DNA from: GCA-003244245 sp050699595
Lineage (GTDB): Bacteria > Actinomycetota > Actinomycetes > Mycobacteriales > Pseudonocardiaceae
Assembly: GCA_050699595.1 (NCBI GenBank)
Contig: JBOHFI010000034.1
Location: 1 to 64,000, forward strand
Length of the DNA stretch: 64,000 bases
Direction: 5' to 3'
The notes below the pieces were generated by a model. That model did no database searches. It was not told where the DNA came from and saw only the letters and a list, made by a program, of their open reading frames with translations. The translations under genes and the position numbers were made by a program. Below, in pieces: positions 8,388-16,944 of this stretch. The stretch's first letter is position 1. Each line of letters opens with the position of its first letter.

Positions 8388-10028
8388 CTAGGTCGCACCC
8401 CCGGATCGGGGACCACTGGCCTGCGGGGTAGCCGACAATGGGCCCCCAGGCCGCAAGGCCGCTGCCAACGGGGGAGTGCGCCCGCGAACCAGCAGCATCG
8501 GTACCACCAGGGTGATCGCCGCCGCCGTGATCGCCGCGGGCAGCACCCAGGCCCGGAACAGAAAGTCCGAGCCGGTGGGCGCCACCACCACCGCGAGCAC
8601 CGCGCAGGCCGCGGTAGCGGTGCTGCGATAGGCCGGGTGGGTGGCTGAGGCCGCCAGCGGGATCACGGCCCACAGCAGATACCACGGATGCACCACCGGC
8701 CCCAGCAGCACCACGGCACCCAGCCCGACCCCGAGCCCGGCCAGTGGTTCAAGCCGTCCCTTCCAACACCGCCACAACAGCAGCAGGCAGACTCCACCAG
8801 CGGCGGCCAGCCCGGCGGCCCGGGTGAGCGTGAGCACCGAGGTGATGTGATCGCCCAATCCGAGCAGGCTGCCGATCCATCCGGCGAGCAGGCCGAGCTC
8901 GGTCACCACCGACATCCAGCTGCGCACCGCGTTGGGCGTGCCGAGCGCACCGATCCAGCCGAAGCCGAGCCCGCTGCCCAGCCCGATCGCCACTGTGGTG
9001 GTCACCGCGACCCCGCTGACCGCCGCCGCCGCCCACACCACGTCGCGCAGCCGACCGCCCCGGTGCCGGGCGCACCACACGATGACGAAACCGAGCGCCA
9101 GCGCGGCGGGAACCTTCACCTGGGCCGCGGCCGCGATGAGCGCTGTGCCGCCGAGCAGGGTTAGGCCTCTGTCGGGGCCGCGCAGCGCCAGCTCTAGGCC
9201 GAGGAGCATCAGGCCGATCATCAGCGCTTCGTTGTGCACGCCGCTGACCAGGTGAAACAACACCAACGGGTTCGCGGCGCCGAGCCATAGTGCGAACACC
9301 GGTGAGACGCCCACCCGGCGGGCCAGCCGAGGCAGCGCCCAGACGATCATCAGCAGCCCAGCCACCGCCAGAGTGCGGTGCGCCAGCACGCCGAGCACGA
9401 CGTCGTCGCCGGCGATCCAGTCGATCGGCCTGCCCAGGGTGAGGGACAACGGGCCGTAGGGCGCCGGCGTGTGGCGCCAGATCGTGGGGATCCCCCGAAC
9501 CAGGGGATTGTCCACGCCCAGCGCGTCAGCCGGACCGAGTACGTAGGGGTCCAACCCACGGTTGACCATCGCACTCTGCGCCAGGTAGCTGTAGACGTCC
9601 CGGCTGAACATCGGCGGGGCGACCAGCAGCGGTACGGACCACATCAGCATTGTGCGGTCCAGCTGGGCCCGGGAGACCAGCCGGGACCGTCCGGGCGCGG
9701 CCAGCGCGCCGAGCCACAGCCAGGCCAGCACCACCATGGCGATGCCGGTATAGGCGAGTGCTAGCGACGCGGTGGGCATCCGGGTGAACAGGCCCAGCAC
9801 AGGACGGCCGACCACCGGGTTGCCCAGCACCGGAGCCGTCCCGGCACCGAGTGAGCCCAAGCCCATGAGCAGCGCGCCGACGGTGCCGAACCGGCGCACC
9901 GTGTCGAGCTGGCGGGTCTCAGTCAGATCCAGGCCGGCGTCGCCGGGCGGGGCCTCGGATCGGTCGCTGACCGTCGGTACCGGCGCGGGCTTGGGCGCCC
10001 CCACAGCACGCACCTTCCCGGCCACCAC
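8388..10028 (-). CDS. mptB: Polyprenol-phosphomannose alpha-1,6-mannosyltransferase MptB
   Basis: About 546 aa with some 13 hydrophobic helices, a GT-C fold membrane glycosyltransferase that uses polyprenyl-phosphate mannose outside the membrane. The first loop has the acidic RDVYSYLAQS motif expected of the active site, followed by RGLDPY and the IPTIWRHTPAPYGPL segment typical of the MptA/MptB family. In mycobacteria MptB starts the lipomannan mannan backbone. Likely starts are GTG codons at 10028 or 10025; the open frame to 10304 extends into the divergent sufR promoter and is not believed. It is divergent from sufR across a 92-bp spacer. Confidence 0.88.
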   Translation of the reverse strand: MVAGKVRAVGAPKPAPVPTVSDRSEAPPGDAGLDLTETRQLDTVRRFGTVGALLMGLGSLGAGTAPVLGNPVVGRPVLGLFTRMPTASLALAYTGIAMVVLAWLWLGALAAPGRSRLVSRAQLDRTMLMWSVPLLVAPPMFSRDVYSYLAQSAMVNRGLDPYVLGPADALGVDNPLVRGIPTIWRHTPAPYGPLSLTLGRPIDWIAGDDVVLGVLAHRTLAVAGLLMIVWALPRLARRVGVSPVFALWLGAANPLVLFHLVSGVHNEALMIGLMLLGLELALRGPDRGLTLLGGTALIAAAAQVKVPAALALGFVIVWCARHRGGRLRDVVWAAAAVSGVAVTTTVAIGLGSGLGFGWIGALGTPNAVRSWMSVVTELGLLAGWIGSLLGLGDHITSVLTLTRAAGLAAAGGVCLLLLWRCWKGRLEPLAGLGVGLGAVVLLGPVVHPWYLLWAVIPLAASATHPAYRSTATAACAVLAVVVAPTGSDFLFRAWVLPAAITAAAITLVVPMLLVRGRTPPLAAALRPGGPLSATPQASGPRSGGAT

Positions 10029-10043
10029 GCCGCGAAGGGTAGC

Positions 10044-10081
10044 GCTGCGGTGCCCCGGCACCCGTGACGGAGCACCGCAGC
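10044..10081. promoter_or_regulatory. Inverted repeat in the mptB-sufR spacer
   Basis: Perfect 10-bp arms, GCTGCGGTGC (10044-10053) and GCACCGCAGC (10072-10081), separated by 18 nt, lie between the divergent mptB and sufR starts. A possible -35/-10 pair (TTTGCG, then TAACAT near 10107) precedes sufR. The repeat may be the SufR operator or a hairpin; this is inferred from position only. Confidence 0.4.
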
Positions 10082-10120
10082 ACTTTGCGCTCACCCCCTG
10101 AAATACGTAACATAGGTGTT

Positions 10121-10831
10121 GTGAAAAACGTCGGAGCCGCCAGCGGGGAGGGTCGGACCCGCGAGTCGGTGGCGCGGATGTTACTGGAGCGCGGCCCGGT
10201 GGCGGCCGCACAGGTCGCCGACTCGCTGGGGCTGAGTCCCGCCGCGGTGCGCCGGCACCTGGACGCCCTGCTGGCTGACGGGCAGGCCAGCTACCGCACA
10301 GCACCGAACCGAGGGCCTCGAGGCCGTGGTCGCCCAGCCAAGGTCTTCCTGCTCACCGACGCCGGCCGGGCGCAGTTCGAGCACACCTACGACGATCTGG
10401 CGGTGGCCGCGCTGCGCTTTCTGTCCGAGCGTGACGGTGAGCAGGCGGTCCGCTCGTTCGCCGAGCGCCGGGTGGCGGAGCTGGTCGATCGGCACCGGGC
10501 CACGGTGGCTGCCGCGCCCGACCCGGTCGCGCGGGCGCAGCTACTGGCGGTCGCCCTGAGCGCGGAGGGGTACGCCGCGTCAGCCGAGTACGTCGGTGCC
10601 GGTGCGCAGTTATGCCAGCACCATTGCCCGGTCTCGCACGTCGCCACGGAGTTTCCGCAACTGTGCGAGGCCGAGACCGCGGCGTTCGCCGACGTGCTCG
10701 GTGTCCATGTGCAGCGGTTGGCCACCATCGCCCGGGGGGACGTGGTATGCACGACGTACGTTCCTGAGGCCCGGGCACCGCACGGTGCTCGGGGGACCGT
10801 TCCCCACACGCTGAGTACAGAATCGGCCTGA
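10121..10831 (+). CDS. sufR: Fe-S cluster-sensing repressor SufR
   Basis: 236 aa from the GTG at 10121. The N-terminal winged helix (residues 10-70, VADSLGLSPAAVRRHLDALLADG) is of the ArsR/DeoR-like SufR type. The C-terminal region holds three cysteines in LCQHHCPVSHVATEFPQLCE (C-x3-C-x12-C), the cluster-binding pattern of SufR repressors, which in the cluster-bound state repress the suf operon. The gene is 45 bp upstream of sufB in the same direction, as in mycobacteria and streptomycetes. It probably autoregulates the whole sufR-sufT operon. Confidence 0.93.
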   Translation: MKNVGAASGEGRTRESVARMLLERGPVAAAQVADSLGLSPAAVRRHLDALLADGQASYRTAPNRGPRGRGRPAKVFLLTDAGRAQFEHTYDDLAVAALRFLSERDGEQAVRSFAERRVAELVDRHRATVAAAPDPVARAQLLAVALSAEGYAASAEYVGAGAQLCQHHCPVSHVATEFPQLCEAETAAFADVLGVHVQRLATIARGDVVCTTYVPEARAPHGARGTVPHTLSTESA

Positions 10832-10876
10832 CCACGTAAATCTCCCACCACGGAACCGGATGGAGGCGTCTGAAGT

Positions 10877-12337
10877 ATGACGACTGCCCCTGAACAGGAT
10901 GTGCGAACGCGGAACGCCCCGACTACACCGCTCACCCAGGAAGAGACGCTCTCCAGCCTGGGCCGTTACGAGTACGGATGGGCCGACTCCGACGCCGCCG
11001 GTTCCAGCGCGCAGCGTGGTCTGTCCGAAGCGGTGGTACGTGACATCTCGGCCAAGAAGAACGAGCCGGAGTGGATGCTGGAGACCCGGCTGAAGGCGTT
11101 GCGTCTGTTCCACCGCAAGCCGATGCCGCAGTGGGGTGCCGACCTGTCCGGCATCGACTTCGACAACATCAAGTACTTCGTCCGGTCGACGGAGAAGCAG
11201 GCCGCGTCCTGGGACGAACTGCCCGAGGACATCAGGGCCACCTACGACCGGCTGGGCATCCCCGAGGCGGAGAAGGCCCGGTTGGTGGGCGGTGTGGCCG
11301 CGCAGTACGAGTCCGAGGTCGTCTACCACAAGATCCGCGAGGATCTGGAGGAGCTGGGTGTCCTGTTCCTGGACACCGATACCGCACTGCGCGAGCAGCC
11401 GGAGCTCTTCGAGCGGTACTTCGCCAGTGTGATCCCGGCGGGTGACAACAAGTTCGCCGCGCTGAACACCGCAGTGTGGTCCGGTGGGTCGTTCATCTAC
11501 GTGCCGCCCGGCGTGCATGTCGACATCCCGCTGCAGGCTTACTTCCGGATCAACACCGAGAACATGGGCCAGTTCGAGCGGACGCTGATCATCGTCGACG
11601 AGGGCGCGTACGTGCACTACGTCGAGGGTTGCACGGCGCCGATCTACAAGTCCGACTCGCTGCACTCCGCGGTCGTCGAGATCATCGTCAAGAAGGGCGC
11701 CCGCTGCCGCTACACCACGATCCAGAACTGGTCGAACAACGTCTACAACCTGGTCACCAAGCGGGCCACCGCCGCCGAGGGCGCGACCATGGAGTGGATC
11801 GACGGCAACCTCGGCTCCAAGGTCACCATGAAGTACCCGTCGGTCTGGCTGATCGGCGAGCACGCCAAGGGTGAGGTGCTCTCGGTGGCCTGCGCGGGCG
11901 AGGGCCAGCACCAGGACGCCGGAGCGAAGATGGTGCACGCCGCACCGCACACGTCGAGCACGATCGTGTCCAAGTCGGTGGCCCGCGGCGGTGGCCGCAC
12001 CTCCTATCGTGGGCTGGTGCAGGTCAACGAGGGCAGCCACCACTCCCGCTCCACGGTGAAGTGCGACGCCCTGCTGGTGGACCAGATCAGCCGCTCGGAC
12101 ACCTACCCCTACGTCGACATCCGCGAGGACGACGTGTCGATGGGCCACGAAGCCACCGTCTCCAAGATCAGCGACGACCAGCTGTTCTACCTGATGAGCC
12201 GGGGGCTGGCCGAGGACGAGGCGATGGCGATGATCGTGCGCGGGTTCATCGAGCCGATCGCCCGCGAGCTGCCCATGGAGTACGCCCTGGAGCTCAACCG
12301 CCTGATCGAGCTGCAGATGGAAGGAGCCGTCGGCTGA
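10877..12337 (+). CDS. sufB: Fe-S assembly scaffold protein SufB
   Basis: 486 aa, full length for SufB. It forms the SufBC2D complex that builds and delivers Fe-S clusters. Recognisable family segments include WMLETRLKALRLFHRKPMP near the N-terminus, VIPAGDNKFAALNTAVWSGGS, and the C-terminal SRSDTYPYVDIREDDVSMGHEATVSKI region. No intein interrupts it, unlike some mycobacterial SufB proteins. The ATG at 10877 follows a GGAGG about 10 nt upstream. It is the first structural gene of the suf operon; sufD follows 1 bp later. Confidence 0.97.
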   Translation: MTTAPEQDVRTRNAPTTPLTQEETLSSLGRYEYGWADSDAAGSSAQRGLSEAVVRDISAKKNEPEWMLETRLKALRLFHRKPMPQWGADLSGIDFDNIKYFVRSTEKQAASWDELPEDIRATYDRLGIPEAEKARLVGGVAAQYESEVVYHKIREDLEELGVLFLDTDTALREQPELFERYFASVIPAGDNKFAALNTAVWSGGSFIYVPPGVHVDIPLQAYFRINTENMGQFERTLIIVDEGAYVHYVEGCTAPIYKSDSLHSAVVEIIVKKGARCRYTTIQNWSNNVYNLVTKRATAAEGATMEWIDGNLGSKVTMKYPSVWLIGEHAKGEVLSVACAGEGQHQDAGAKMVHAAPHTSSTIVSKSVARGGGRTSYRGLVQVNEGSHHSRSTVKCDALLVDQISRSDTYPYVDIREDDVSMGHEATVSKISDDQLFYLMSRGLAEDEAMAMIVRGFIEPIARELPMEYALELNRLIELQMEGAVG

Positions 12338-12338
12338 C

Positions 12339-13526
12339 ATGACGGCTACCGCACGACCCACAACCGAGCAACACACGGCTACTGGGCAACACACGGTGCC
12401 GATGGTCTCTCGGGGCCAGCGGTTCACCTCGTACGACGTAGACGCCTTCGAAGTGCCCACGGGGCGCGAGGAGGAATGGCGGTTCACCCCGCTGCGGCGG
12501 CTGCGTGGGCTGCACCAGGGCGTCGCGGCCACCGGCACCGCGCAGGTCAGCGTGTCGGCGGCCGACGGGGTCACCGTCGAGGACGTGGACCGCCTCGACC
12601 CGCGTCTGGGCGACGGCGGCGTCCCCGCCGACCGCGTTGCCGCGCAGGCCTGGAGTTCCGCGGCACGGGCCACCGTGGTGACCATGCCGGCGCGGGCCAG
12701 GGTCGAGGACCCGGTGATGATCACCGTCACCGGGCCGGGCGCCGGGGCGCTCGCCTACGGTCACCTGCAGGTGCGCCTGGAGGAGCTGGCCGAAGCCGTG
12801 GTGGTGCTCGACTACCGCGGCAGCGGCACCTACGCGGAGAACGTCGAGCTGGTCCTCGCCGACGGCGCCCGGCTGACCCTGGTCAGCGTGCAGGACTGGG
12901 CCGTGGACGCGGTGCACGTCGCCGCGCAGCACACCCGGCTGGGCCGCGACGCGGTACTGCGAGCCACCACGGTGAGCCTGGGCGGCGACCTGGTCCGGCA
13001 GTCCCCGACGGTGACGTTCACTCAGCCCGGCGGTGACGCCGAGTTGCTCGGGCTGTACTTCGCCGACGCCGGGCAGCATCTGGAGCACCGCTTGCTGGTG
13101 GACCACGCCGTCCCACACTGCCGGTCCTCCGTCGCCTACAAGGGCGCGCTGCAGGGCAGTCCGGGAAAACCGGACGCGCGCACGGTGTGGATCGGCGACG
13201 TTCTCATCCAGGCTGCGGCCGAGGGCACCGAGACCTTCGAGGTCAACCGCAATCTGCTGCTCACCGACGGCGCCCGGGCCGATTCGGTGCCCAATCTGGA
13301 GATCGAGACCGGGGAGATCGTCGGTGCCGGGCACGCCAGCACCACCGGGCGTTTCGACGACGAGCAGCTGTTCTACCTGACCTCCCGAGGCATCCCCGCC
13401 GAGCAGGCCCGCCGGCTGGTCGTGCGGGGTTTCTTCGGCGAGATCCTGCAGAAGATCACCGTCACGCAGGTACGCGAGCGGCTGGCGGTGGCGATCGAGG
13501 CTGAGTTGGAGGCGGTGGGGGGATGA
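12339..13526 (+). CDS. sufD: Fe-S assembly protein SufD
   Basis: 395 aa, the SufB paralogue in the SufBC2D complex. The N-terminus includes SRGQRFTSYDVDAFEVPTGREEEWRFTPL, typical of SufD. The beta-helix core contains GDAELLGLYFADAGQHLEHR, and the C-terminus DDEQLFYLTSRGIPAEQARRLVVRGFF matches the SufB/SufD C-terminal domain. The ATG at 12339 lies 1 bp after the sufB stop. The 3' end overlaps the Rieske gene start (ATGA). Confidence 0.96.
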   Translation: MTATARPTTEQHTATGQHTVPMVSRGQRFTSYDVDAFEVPTGREEEWRFTPLRRLRGLHQGVAATGTAQVSVSAADGVTVEDVDRLDPRLGDGGVPADRVAAQAWSSAARATVVTMPARARVEDPVMITVTGPGAGALAYGHLQVRLEELAEAVVVLDYRGSGTYAENVELVLADGARLTLVSVQDWAVDAVHVAAQHTRLGRDAVLRATTVSLGGDLVRQSPTVTFTQPGGDAELLGLYFADAGQHLEHRLLVDHAVPHCRSSVAYKGALQGSPGKPDARTVWIGDVLIQAAAEGTETFEVNRNLLLTDGARADSVPNLEIETGEIVGAGHASTTGRFDDEQLFYLTSRGIPAEQARRLVVRGFFGEILQKITVTQVRERLAVAIEAELEAVGG

Positions 13527-13846
13527 CCGCGGTCCGAGTCTGCGGCCTGGCCGATCTCAAGGACGACGTGCCCACCGGCTTCGAGGTCGACAACGTGCCG
13601 GTGGTGCTGGTCCGCCAGGGCGAACAGGTATACGCGCTGGCCGACGTCTGCTCGCACGCCGAGATCGCGTTGTCCGAAGGCGAGGTGACCCGCAAGGGTC
13701 TGGAGTGCTGGCTGCACGGATCATGCTTCGACCTGGCCACCGGAGCACCGTCGGCGCCACCGGCGTCCGAACCGGTGGACACCTACGCCGTGACGATCGA
13801 CGATGACGATGTGTATGTCGACCCGTCCACCGTGACAAACCGTTGA
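13523..13846 (+). CDS. Rieske 2Fe-2S ferredoxin
   Basis: 107 aa, a stand-alone Rieske protein. The cluster ligands are visible as C-S-H (residues CSHAE) and C-W-L-H (CWLHGSCFDLATG), the C-x-H...C-x2-H pattern of Rieske ferredoxins. It lies between sufD and sufC, overlapping the sufD stop by four bases, so it is part of the suf operon. A role as electron donor or cluster carrier during assembly is likely but unproven. The last codons are repeated downstream as an untranslated tandem repeat. Confidence 0.93.
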   Translation: MTAVRVCGLADLKDDVPTGFEVDNVPVVLVRQGEQVYALADVCSHAEIALSEGEVTRKGLECWLHGSCFDLATGAPSAPPASEPVDTYAVTIDDDDVYVDPSTVTNR

Positions 13847-13898
13847 CTGTGACAAGCCGTTGATTGTGACAAGCCGTTCATGGGGACCAACCGCTAGC
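13831..13898 (+). repeat. 17-bp tandem repeat, three copies plus a degenerate fourth
   Basis: Copies at 13831-13847, 13848-13864 and 13865-13881 share the core GTGACAAgCCGTTgA; a decayed copy follows at 13882-13898. The first copy is the last coding stretch and stop of the Rieske gene (Val-Thr-Asn-Arg-stop), so the others are duplications of the gene's 3' end. They lie in the spacer just before sufC. Confidence 0.8.
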
Positions 13899-13917
13899 GG
13901 GAGCTGAGACCACACCG

Positions 13918-14703
13918 ATGACCACCCTGGAGATCAAGGATCTGCACGTCGCGGTGCCTACCGACGCCGCGCATGCTCCCGAGAAAGAGATCCTGCGCGG
14001 CGTTGACCTGACCGTCCGGGCGGGGGAGACGCACGCGATCATGGGCCCCAACGGTTCGGGCAAGTCCACCCTGGCCTACTCGATCGCCGGGCACCCGAAA
14101 TATCGGGTCACCTCGGGGCAGGTGCTCCTGGACGGCGTCGATGTGTTGTCCATGTCGGTCGACGAGCGGGCTCGAGCGGGCCTGTTCCTCGCCATGCAGT
14201 ACCCAGTCGAGGTGCCTGGTGTGTCGATGACGAACTTCCTGCGCACCGCCGTCACCGCGATCCGCGGCGAGGCGCCCAAGCTGCGCACCTGGGTCAAGGA
14301 GGTCAAGGCGGCGATGTCCGAGCTGGACATCGATCCTGCCTTCGCCGAGCGCAGCGTGAACGAGGGTTTCTCCGGCGGCGAGAAGAAGCGCCACGAGATC
14401 CTGCAGCTGTCCCTGCTCAAGCCCAAGATCGCGGTGCTGGACGAGACCGACTCGGGCTTGGATGTCGATGCGTTGCGGGTGGTCTCCGAAGGGGTGAACC
14501 GCTACCGGGCCAGCGGCGATGTCGGGGTGCTGGTGATCACCCACTACACCCGGATCCTGCGGCACATCACGCCGGACTACGTCCATGTCTTCGCGGGCGG
14601 GCGGATTGTGGAGTCCGGCGGGCAGGAGCTCGCCGAGGAACTGGAGTCCGGTGGTTACGAGCGGTTCACCCGCCACCAGGAGGTGACGGGGGTGTCGCCG
14701 TGA
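13918..14703 (+). CDS. sufC: Fe-S assembly ATPase SufC
   Basis: 261 aa ABC-type ATPase that powers the SufBC2D scaffold; it has no membrane partner. Walker A is IMGPNGSGKSTLAYSIAG, the signature is GFSGGEKKRHEILQL, and Walker B is IAVLDETDSGLDVDAL, with the SufC-specific DETDSGLD form. The ATG at 13918 follows GGGAGCTGAGACCAC. It overlaps sufS by four bases (GTGA). Confidence 0.97.
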   Translation: MTTLEIKDLHVAVPTDAAHAPEKEILRGVDLTVRAGETHAIMGPNGSGKSTLAYSIAGHPKYRVTSGQVLLDGVDVLSMSVDERARAGLFLAMQYPVEVPGVSMTNFLRTAVTAIRGEAPKLRTWVKEVKAAMSELDIDPAFAERSVNEGFSGGEKKRHEILQLSLLKPKIAVLDETDSGLDVDALRVVSEGVNRYRASGDVGVLVITHYTRILRHITPDYVHVFAGGRIVESGGQELAEELESGGYERFTRHQEVTGVSP

Positions 14704-16031
14704 CTGGGCAGGTGACTGCTGGGCCACTGACTGCGGGGCCGGTGACTACAGGGCCGCTGACGGCCAGCGAGCAGGAGAAGATCCGCGCCGACTTCCCGAT
14801 CCTGTTCCGCACGGTGCGAGACGGCCGACCGCTGGTGTACCTGGACTCCGGGGCCACCTCGCAGCGGCCCCGGCAGGTGCTCGACGCCGAGCGCGCCTTC
14901 CTCGAGCAGCACAACGCCGCGGTGCACCGCGGCGCGCACCAACTTGCCGAGGAGGCCACCGACGCCTACGAGTCGGCGCGGGCCCGGATCGCGGCGTTCG
15001 TCGGTGTCGCGCCCGATGAGGTGGTGTTCACCAAGAACGCCACCGAGGGGATCAACCTGGTCGCCTACGCGCTGAGCAACTCCTCGGTCGCCGGTGGGGC
15101 GGCGAAGCGCTTCGCGCTGGCTCCGGGTGACGAGGTCGTAGTGACCGAGATGGAGCACCACGCCAATCTGGTGCCCTGGCAGGAGCTGTGCCAGCGCACC
15201 GGCGCCACGTTGCGCTGGTATCAGGTGACCGACGCCGGCCGGCTGGACATCGACTCGCTGGAACTGACGGGGGGCATTTCCGAGCGGACCCGAGTGGTGG
15301 CGTTCACCCACCAGTCCAACGTGATGGGCACCGTCCCGCCGGTCGCGGAGCTGGTCCGCCGGGCCCGCGAGGTCGGGGCGCTGACGGTGCTGGACGCCTG
15401 CCAGTCGGTGCCGCACAGTCCGGTCGATCTCGCCGCGCTGGACGTCGACTTCGCGGCGTTCTCCGGACACAAGATGCTGGGCCCATCCGGGGTCGGCGTG
15501 CTCTACGGGCGCCGCGAGCTGCTTGAGGTGCTGCCGCCGTTCCTCACCGGCGGGTCGATGATCGAGTTGGTGAAGATGGAGGCCTCCACCTACGCCCCGC
15601 CACCGCAGCGTTTCGAGGCCGGCGTCCCGATGACCTCCCAAGCGGTCGGCTTGGGCGCGGCGGTGGATTACCTGTCGGAGGTGGGCATGGATCGGATCGC
15701 CGCGCATGAGCGGGTCCTGACCGAACAAGCGCTGACCGGCCTGTCGGAGCTGGCCGGCGTGCGGATCATCGGTCCTACCGGCACCGAGGATCGGGGTGGC
15801 GCGGTGTCCTTCGTGCTGGATGACGTGCACGCGCACGACGCCGGCCAGGTGCTCGACGATCTGGGAATCGCGGTGCGGGTCGGGCACCACTGCGCCTGGC
15901 CGTTACACCGCCGCTTCGGGATCGCCGCGACGGTGCGGGCCAGCTTCGCGGTGTACAACACGCCCGCTGAGGTCGACGCGCTGCTGGCCGGGGTGCACGA
16001 AGTGCGCCGTTTCTTCCGGGTGGGCGCATGA
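14700..16031 (+). CDS. sufS: Cysteine desulfurase SufS
   Basis: 443 aa, PLP-dependent type II cysteine desulfurase that takes sulfur from cysteine for cluster assembly. The PLP-binding lysine lies in FSGHKMLGPSGVGVLYG, and the persulfide-forming cysteine in VRVGHHCAWPLHRRFG near residue 400. The first 20 or so residues are a low-complexity Thr-Ala-Gly-Pro repeat (TAGPLTAGPVTTGPLTA) before the conserved KIRADFPIL start; this extension is unusual and may be unstructured. The GTG start overlaps the sufC stop. Confidence 0.96.
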   Translation: MTGQVTAGPLTAGPVTTGPLTASEQEKIRADFPILFRTVRDGRPLVYLDSGATSQRPRQVLDAERAFLEQHNAAVHRGAHQLAEEATDAYESARARIAAFVGVAPDEVVFTKNATEGINLVAYALSNSSVAGGAAKRFALAPGDEVVVTEMEHHANLVPWQELCQRTGATLRWYQVTDAGRLDIDSLELTGGISERTRVVAFTHQSNVMGTVPPVAELVRRAREVGALTVLDACQSVPHSPVDLAALDVDFAAFSGHKMLGPSGVGVLYGRRELLEVLPPFLTGGSMIELVKMEASTYAPPPQRFEAGVPMTSQAVGLGAAVDYLSEVGMDRIAAHERVLTEQALTGLSELAGVRIIGPTGTEDRGGAVSFVLDDVHAHDAGQVLDDLGIAVRVGHHCAWPLHRRFGIAATVRASFAVYNTPAEVDALLAGVHEVRRFFRVGA

Positions 16032-16531
16032 AACTGGAGCAGATGTATCAGGAGATCATCCTGGACCATTACCGCAACCCGCACCTCAGCGGTCTGCGGG
16101 AGCCTTTTGACGCCGAGTCGTACCAGGTCAACCCGACCTGCGGGGACGAGGTGACGTTGCGAGTAGCGCTGGAGGGCGATCGGGTGACCGACGTGTCCTA
16201 CGACGCGGTCGGCTGCTCGATCAGCCAGGCGGCGACATCGGTGCTCACCGATCTGGTGGTCGGCCGGACGGTGGCCGAATCGAGGTCCACCATGGCCGCG
16301 TTCGTGGAGATGGTGCAGAGCCGGGGTCAAGTGGAGCCGGACGAGGACGTACTCGCTGACGCGGTCGCCTTCGTGGGCGTGTCGCAATACCCGTCCCGGG
16401 TGAAGTGCGCCTTGCTGGGTTGGATGGCGTTCAAGGATGCCGTCGGCCGGGCGGCGGCCGCCGGTTCAGGCAGCGCCGGTTCAGGCAGCGCCGGCTCAGG
16501 CAACGGTGCGAAGCGAGCGGAGACGCGATGA
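16028..16531 (+). CDS. sufU: Zinc-dependent sulfurtransferase SufU
   Basis: 167 aa IscU-fold partner of SufS that accepts its persulfide. The three conserved cysteines are in VNPTCGDEV, AVGCSISQA and SRVKCALLGW, and the zinc-ligand Asp is in CGDE. The start overlaps sufS by four bases. The C-terminus carries an added Gly-Ser-Ala tail (about residues 140-160) encoded by a 15-bp DNA repeat, not part of the conserved fold. Confidence 0.95.
   Translation: MKLEQMYQEIILDHYRNPHLSGLREPFDAESYQVNPTCGDEVTLRVALEGDRVTDVSYDAVGCSISQAATSVLTDLVVGRTVAESRSTMAAFVEMVQSRGQVEPDEDVLADAVAFVGVSQYPSRVKCALLGWMAFKDAVGRAAAAGSGSAGSGSAGSGNGAKRAETR
16463..16506 (+). repeat. 15-bp tandem repeat inside the sufU tail
   Basis: GGTTCAGGCAGCGCC occurs at 16463-16477 and 16478-16492, followed by a diverged 14-bp copy at 16493-16506. 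It encodes the Gly-Ser-Gly-Ser-Ala repeats at the SufU C-terminus, and its copy number could vary between strains. Confidence 0.85.
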
Positions 16532-16932
16532 ACCTGAATGAGGAAACCGACGTCGTGCGCGGTGCCGCCGGGATGCCTCAGGTCCCGACGCCCCATCCGG
16601 GTGGCGAGCCGGCCGCCATTGACGACCTCGAGGAAGCCATGCGTGATGTGGTCGACCCGGAGCTGGGCATCAACGTGGTCGATCTGGGTCTGGTCTACGA
16701 CATCCGGGTCGGCGAGGGCAACGTCGCCATCGTCGACATGACGCTGACCTCCGCGGCCTGCCCGCTGACCGACGTCATCGAGGACCAGACCCGCGCCGCG
16801 CTCACCGGTGGACCCGGCGGGGGACTGGTCGACGACGTGCGGATCAACTGGGTCTGGATTCCGCCGTGGGGCCCGGACAAGATCACCGAAGACGGCCGGG
16901 AGCAACTACGCGCCCTGGGTTTCACCGTCTGA
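16528..16932 (+). CDS. sufT: SufT / MIP18-family Fe-S maturation factor
   Basis: 134 aa from the ATG at 16528, which overlaps the sufU stop (ATGA). The protein is a MIP18/DUF59 domain, with DLEEAMRDVVDPELGINVVD, the TSAACPLTDVIEDQ segment with the conserved cysteine, and WVWIPPWGPDKITEDGREQL. SufT helps maturation of Fe-S proteins. It closes the suf operon, as in mycobacteria. A longer in-frame reading from 16405 is the sufU region in another frame and is rejected. Confidence 0.95.
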   Translation: MNLNEETDVVRGAAGMPQVPTPHPGGEPAAIDDLEEAMRDVVDPELGINVVDLGLVYDIRVGEGNVAIVDMTLTSAACPLTDVIEDQTRAALTGGPGGGLVDDVRINWVWIPPWGPDKITEDGREQLRALGFTV

Positions 16933-16944
16933 CCCGCCGCGCTC

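Noticed and set aside
8700..10304. MptB extended to 10304
   Set aside because: The extension crosses the sufR promoter region and has no membrane-protein character.
10877..12337. Intein inside SufB
   Set aside because: The reading matches uninterrupted SufB of normal length.
10610..12730. Very long minus-strand open frame across sufB
   Set aside because: It is antisense to the clear sufB gene and is His/Val/Leu/Gly-rich in the way of high-GC shadow frames.
12294..13334. Minus-strand open frame across sufD
   Set aside because: Shadow of sufD; no motif and no start signal.
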